DNA from: an uncultured Roseburia sp.
GTDB lineage: Bacteria; Bacillota; Clostridia; Lachnospirales; Lachnospiraceae
Reading direction: 5' to 3'
Assembly (NCBI GenBank): GCA_947057405.1
Contig: CAMSEJ010000168.1
Location: 1-5,826, forward strand
DNA length: 5,826 nucleotides
Position numbers and translations under genes: made by a program. The notes beneath the pieces are model-generated. The model did no database searches. It had not been told where the DNA came from and saw nothing but the letters and a program-made list of their open reading frames with translations. This document shows positions 5,001-5,826 of the stretch, in pieces (the first letter of the stretch is position 1; each line of letters begins with the position of its first letter).

Positions 5001-5826
5001 TTTGCAAACTGCAAAAACCTGAAGGAAATTACGCTTCCCGCCGCTTTAACGACCATTGGCAGCAGTGCGTTCGGAGGCAGCGGCCTGACCTCTGTCACCT
5101 TTGAAGGGATCGGAGAGCTGTCTCTGGTCGAAGCATCCCTGCGCTACGGCGCAAAAGCGTTCAAAGGAATCCCCTCCTGGGAAAATACAGTTTTAAGCTG
5201 GTACTCTGACCGGCACTTTTCCCTGGAAAGCAAGGACGGAACCTCCCGACTCTCTATGATTGCCCGCCTGATGGCAAGATCGGCAATGCATTCCGGAGAA
5301 GTAAACAGCTTAAAGGATGCCTATGACTGGCTCTGCTCACACTGCGCCTACACGCTGGACGTCGGCTATCACCATTCCTTCGCAGACGGCCCGTTTTTCT
5401 ACAACGTAGCCTCCTGTCAGGGCGTAGCGCTGGCCATGCGGGCTTTTCTGGATGAACTGGGACTGCCCAATTACATATTGTTCGGCACCGTAACCGGAGC
5501 CTACGGGCGCCGCAGCCATGCGTGGAACCAGGTTTATATCGGCGGCAGATGGTATCATATTGACGCTGCGGACACCAAAAAAGGGGATTACAGCACCTAC
5601 ATGAAAACAGATCGGGATCTGGAATCAAACTATACCTGGGACCAGGAAACCGCCAGCAGACGGCAGGAAGAGACTGAGCGCTCTTATATCCCCCGGCAGG
5701 ACCCTGTCACACAGCCCCTTACCTTCACGCAAAGGGAGGACGGAACCTACGGCGTAGCCGGCTGCTACCCGTACCAGGAGGGTACGGTTACCGTTCCCTC
5801 TGCTTACCGGGGCAAACCGGTAACCG
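2028..5826 (+). CDS. Giant secreted BspA-type LRR protein with transglutaminase-like domain, 3' end outside window
   Basis: At least 1266 codons without a stop; the C-terminus is cut off. Residues 1-30 form a signal peptide (MRKRVLKHF, hydrophobic core, cleavage near ARA/AE). Residues about 38-62 carry the G.CG...W....G.LTVSGTGAM motif often found at the start of Clostridia BspA proteins. Residues about 93-1034 hold about 37 repeats of roughly 23 residues with the BspA/LRR_5 pattern (AF..C..L..I.LP..V..IG). About 29 of them keep the consensus cysteine. Longer variant units occur around residues 215-280 and 790-930. Residues about 1094-1185 resemble a transglutaminase-like domain: SCQG with Cys1130, SHAWN with His1164, and WYHIDAAD with Asp1179, the expected catalytic triad order. 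From about residue 1245 the GTVTVPSAYRGKPVT motif suggests a second BspA block. The protein probably acts at the cell surface: the repeats would bind host, dietary or cell-wall ligands, while the domain could cross-link or cleave protein amides. Substrate and anchor cannot be seen. Base composition looks GC-richer than the divergent gene (32 GC in one sampled 60-base line). Confidence 0.95.
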   Translation, partial: MRKRVLKHFLPALLIILAALILPAARPARAAETSETLTGTCGEHADWSFQNGILTVSGTGAMTAGQNTSLSPIFKPCGKITEIIVEEGITEIGSFAQLDVEKVTLPQSLVKVHPYAFASCRSLKEIALPDGVTSIGTGCFAGCTGLRSVRTPDTLAKIEASAFINCSSLSGISLGSSLTFLGAEAFAYCKGLTEVTIPSSLQTFGNGPFAFCTGLTRVAYHAANANADAPNGTSSLLRNAGDTNHPVTLTLGNTVRTLPVYFLSDSKYVSDIKGGAGLTGIGHHAFNGCSGLKEITLPDAVTELPANSFSNCASLTNIHLSNKLTSVGADAFFGCVLLESVSLPDTVTQISDRAFYHCYALKSINLPGLLRFVGESAFRNCKALTSVLLPDSVTEVKEYAFSECASLETIRFSKGMASVAPYLCKACPKLSSVTLPDAATEIGRNAFDQCTSLKTLDLPRTLTSIGMYAFRESGLTAAVIPDSVTSLGDCAYFSCAALESITLPAGITVIPYRLCRDCTSLSAVRLPSGATAIKSDAFFGCTALTAIRFPDTLQQIDANAFQNCKSLSDFTLPGALQQIGSNAFQGCSALTALQFPEALIQIGTEAFKNCVSLTELTIPEAIQSLGNYAFSGCDIKTITYRAAACTVGANAFSDCSKETVSAVIADSADTLPDRLFADCRKLVSIEFEGCPSQWGESLFLMCTSLTTVTLPSAMKEIPYGMFNDCQNLSELVFSENLVSVGDYAFSHCKSLQRVSLPKTLLSIGDYAFFQCSALTDAALPDALQSLGEKCFSGTALNTENTGNLISYCGWALGLSGQNETSVHLPEGIRGIASSAFCEQPNLSSAALPDTLRFIGDSAFKNCRSLNTVTGGANLTLVSPSAFDNTPWLKNSDYVIMGGCLIRCNLAEENITVPNSIKQIAPGAFSSNQAIKRVRLPEGLTELPSRTFWDCKNLTEVLLPSSMQIIGDAAFGGSGIASVVLPQGLTDIDSSAFANCKNLKEITLPAALTTIGSSAFGGSGLTSVTFEGIGELSLVEASLRYGAKAFKGIPSWENTVLSWYSDRHFSLESKDGTSRLSMIARLMARSAMHSGEVNSLKDAYDWLCSHCAYTLDVGYHHSFADGPFFYNVASCQGVALAMRAFLDELGLPNYILFGTVTGAYGRRSHAWNQVYIGGRWYHIDAADTKKGDYSTYMKTDRDLESNYTWDQETASRRQEETERSYIPRQDPVTQPLTFTQREDGTYGVAGCYPYQEGTVTVPSAYRGKPVT
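3682..3788 (+). repeat. Near-identical adjacent repeat units inside the BspA-like gene
   Basis: CCCTGCAGCAGAT occurs at 3682-3694 and again at 3751-3763, exactly 69 bases (23 codons) apart. The following 25 bases of each copy also remain similar (CCAATGC.TTCCA...). Most other repeats in this gene agree in protein but not in DNA, so these neighbours look like a relatively recent unit duplication. Confidence 0.6.

Noticed and set aside
1949..5628. Numerous minus-strand frames opposite the large gene
   Set aside because: They are antisense shadows of a GC-rich repetitive coding region, with no start signals or recognisable domains.

Overview
The window looks like chromosome of a low-to-mid GC Gram-positive anaerobe of the Clostridia, most likely Lachnospiraceae-like. 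This is an inference from AGGAGG-type ribosome binding sites, sigma-A promoters with extended -10 boxes, Gram-positive-style signal peptides, and a very large BspA-type surface protein joined to a transglutaminase-like domain. No rRNA, tRNA or housekeeping gene is present to fix the taxon.

Layout. Positions 1-120 hold the promoter, leader and ribosome binding site of a gene that runs leftward out of the window; its coding sequence is not visible. Positions 197-1438 (minus strand) encode a complete 413-residue secreted protein with nine SDS22/internalin-like leucine-rich repeats of about 22 residues and a C-terminal beta-rich region. Positions 1439-2027 are a 589-base intergenic region between divergent genes. 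It holds both promoters, an intrinsic terminator with no visible gene, a 166-bp imperfect palindrome with perfect 20-bp terminal inverted repeats (MITE-like) next to a second partial copy, and a further 61-bp inverted repeat. From 2028 to the right edge (plus strand) runs one uninterrupted reading frame of at least 1266 codons. It encodes a signal peptide, about 37 BspA-type repeats (LRR_5 style, about 23 residues each), a transglutaminase-like domain with an apparent Cys-His-Asp triad, and the start of what looks like a second BspA repeat block cut off by the window end.

How the parts relate. The two main genes are divergent and each has its own promoter, so they are not an operon. Both products appear to be exported leucine-rich-repeat proteins, but of two unrelated repeat classes, so the locus may be a cell-surface adhesion or interaction region. 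The larger protein could place a cysteine-dependent transglutaminase or protease-like activity between two binding arms. No clearly undescribed system is visible. The points most worth following are the enzyme-in-the-middle architecture of the large protein and the self-complementary repeat element in the intergenic region.
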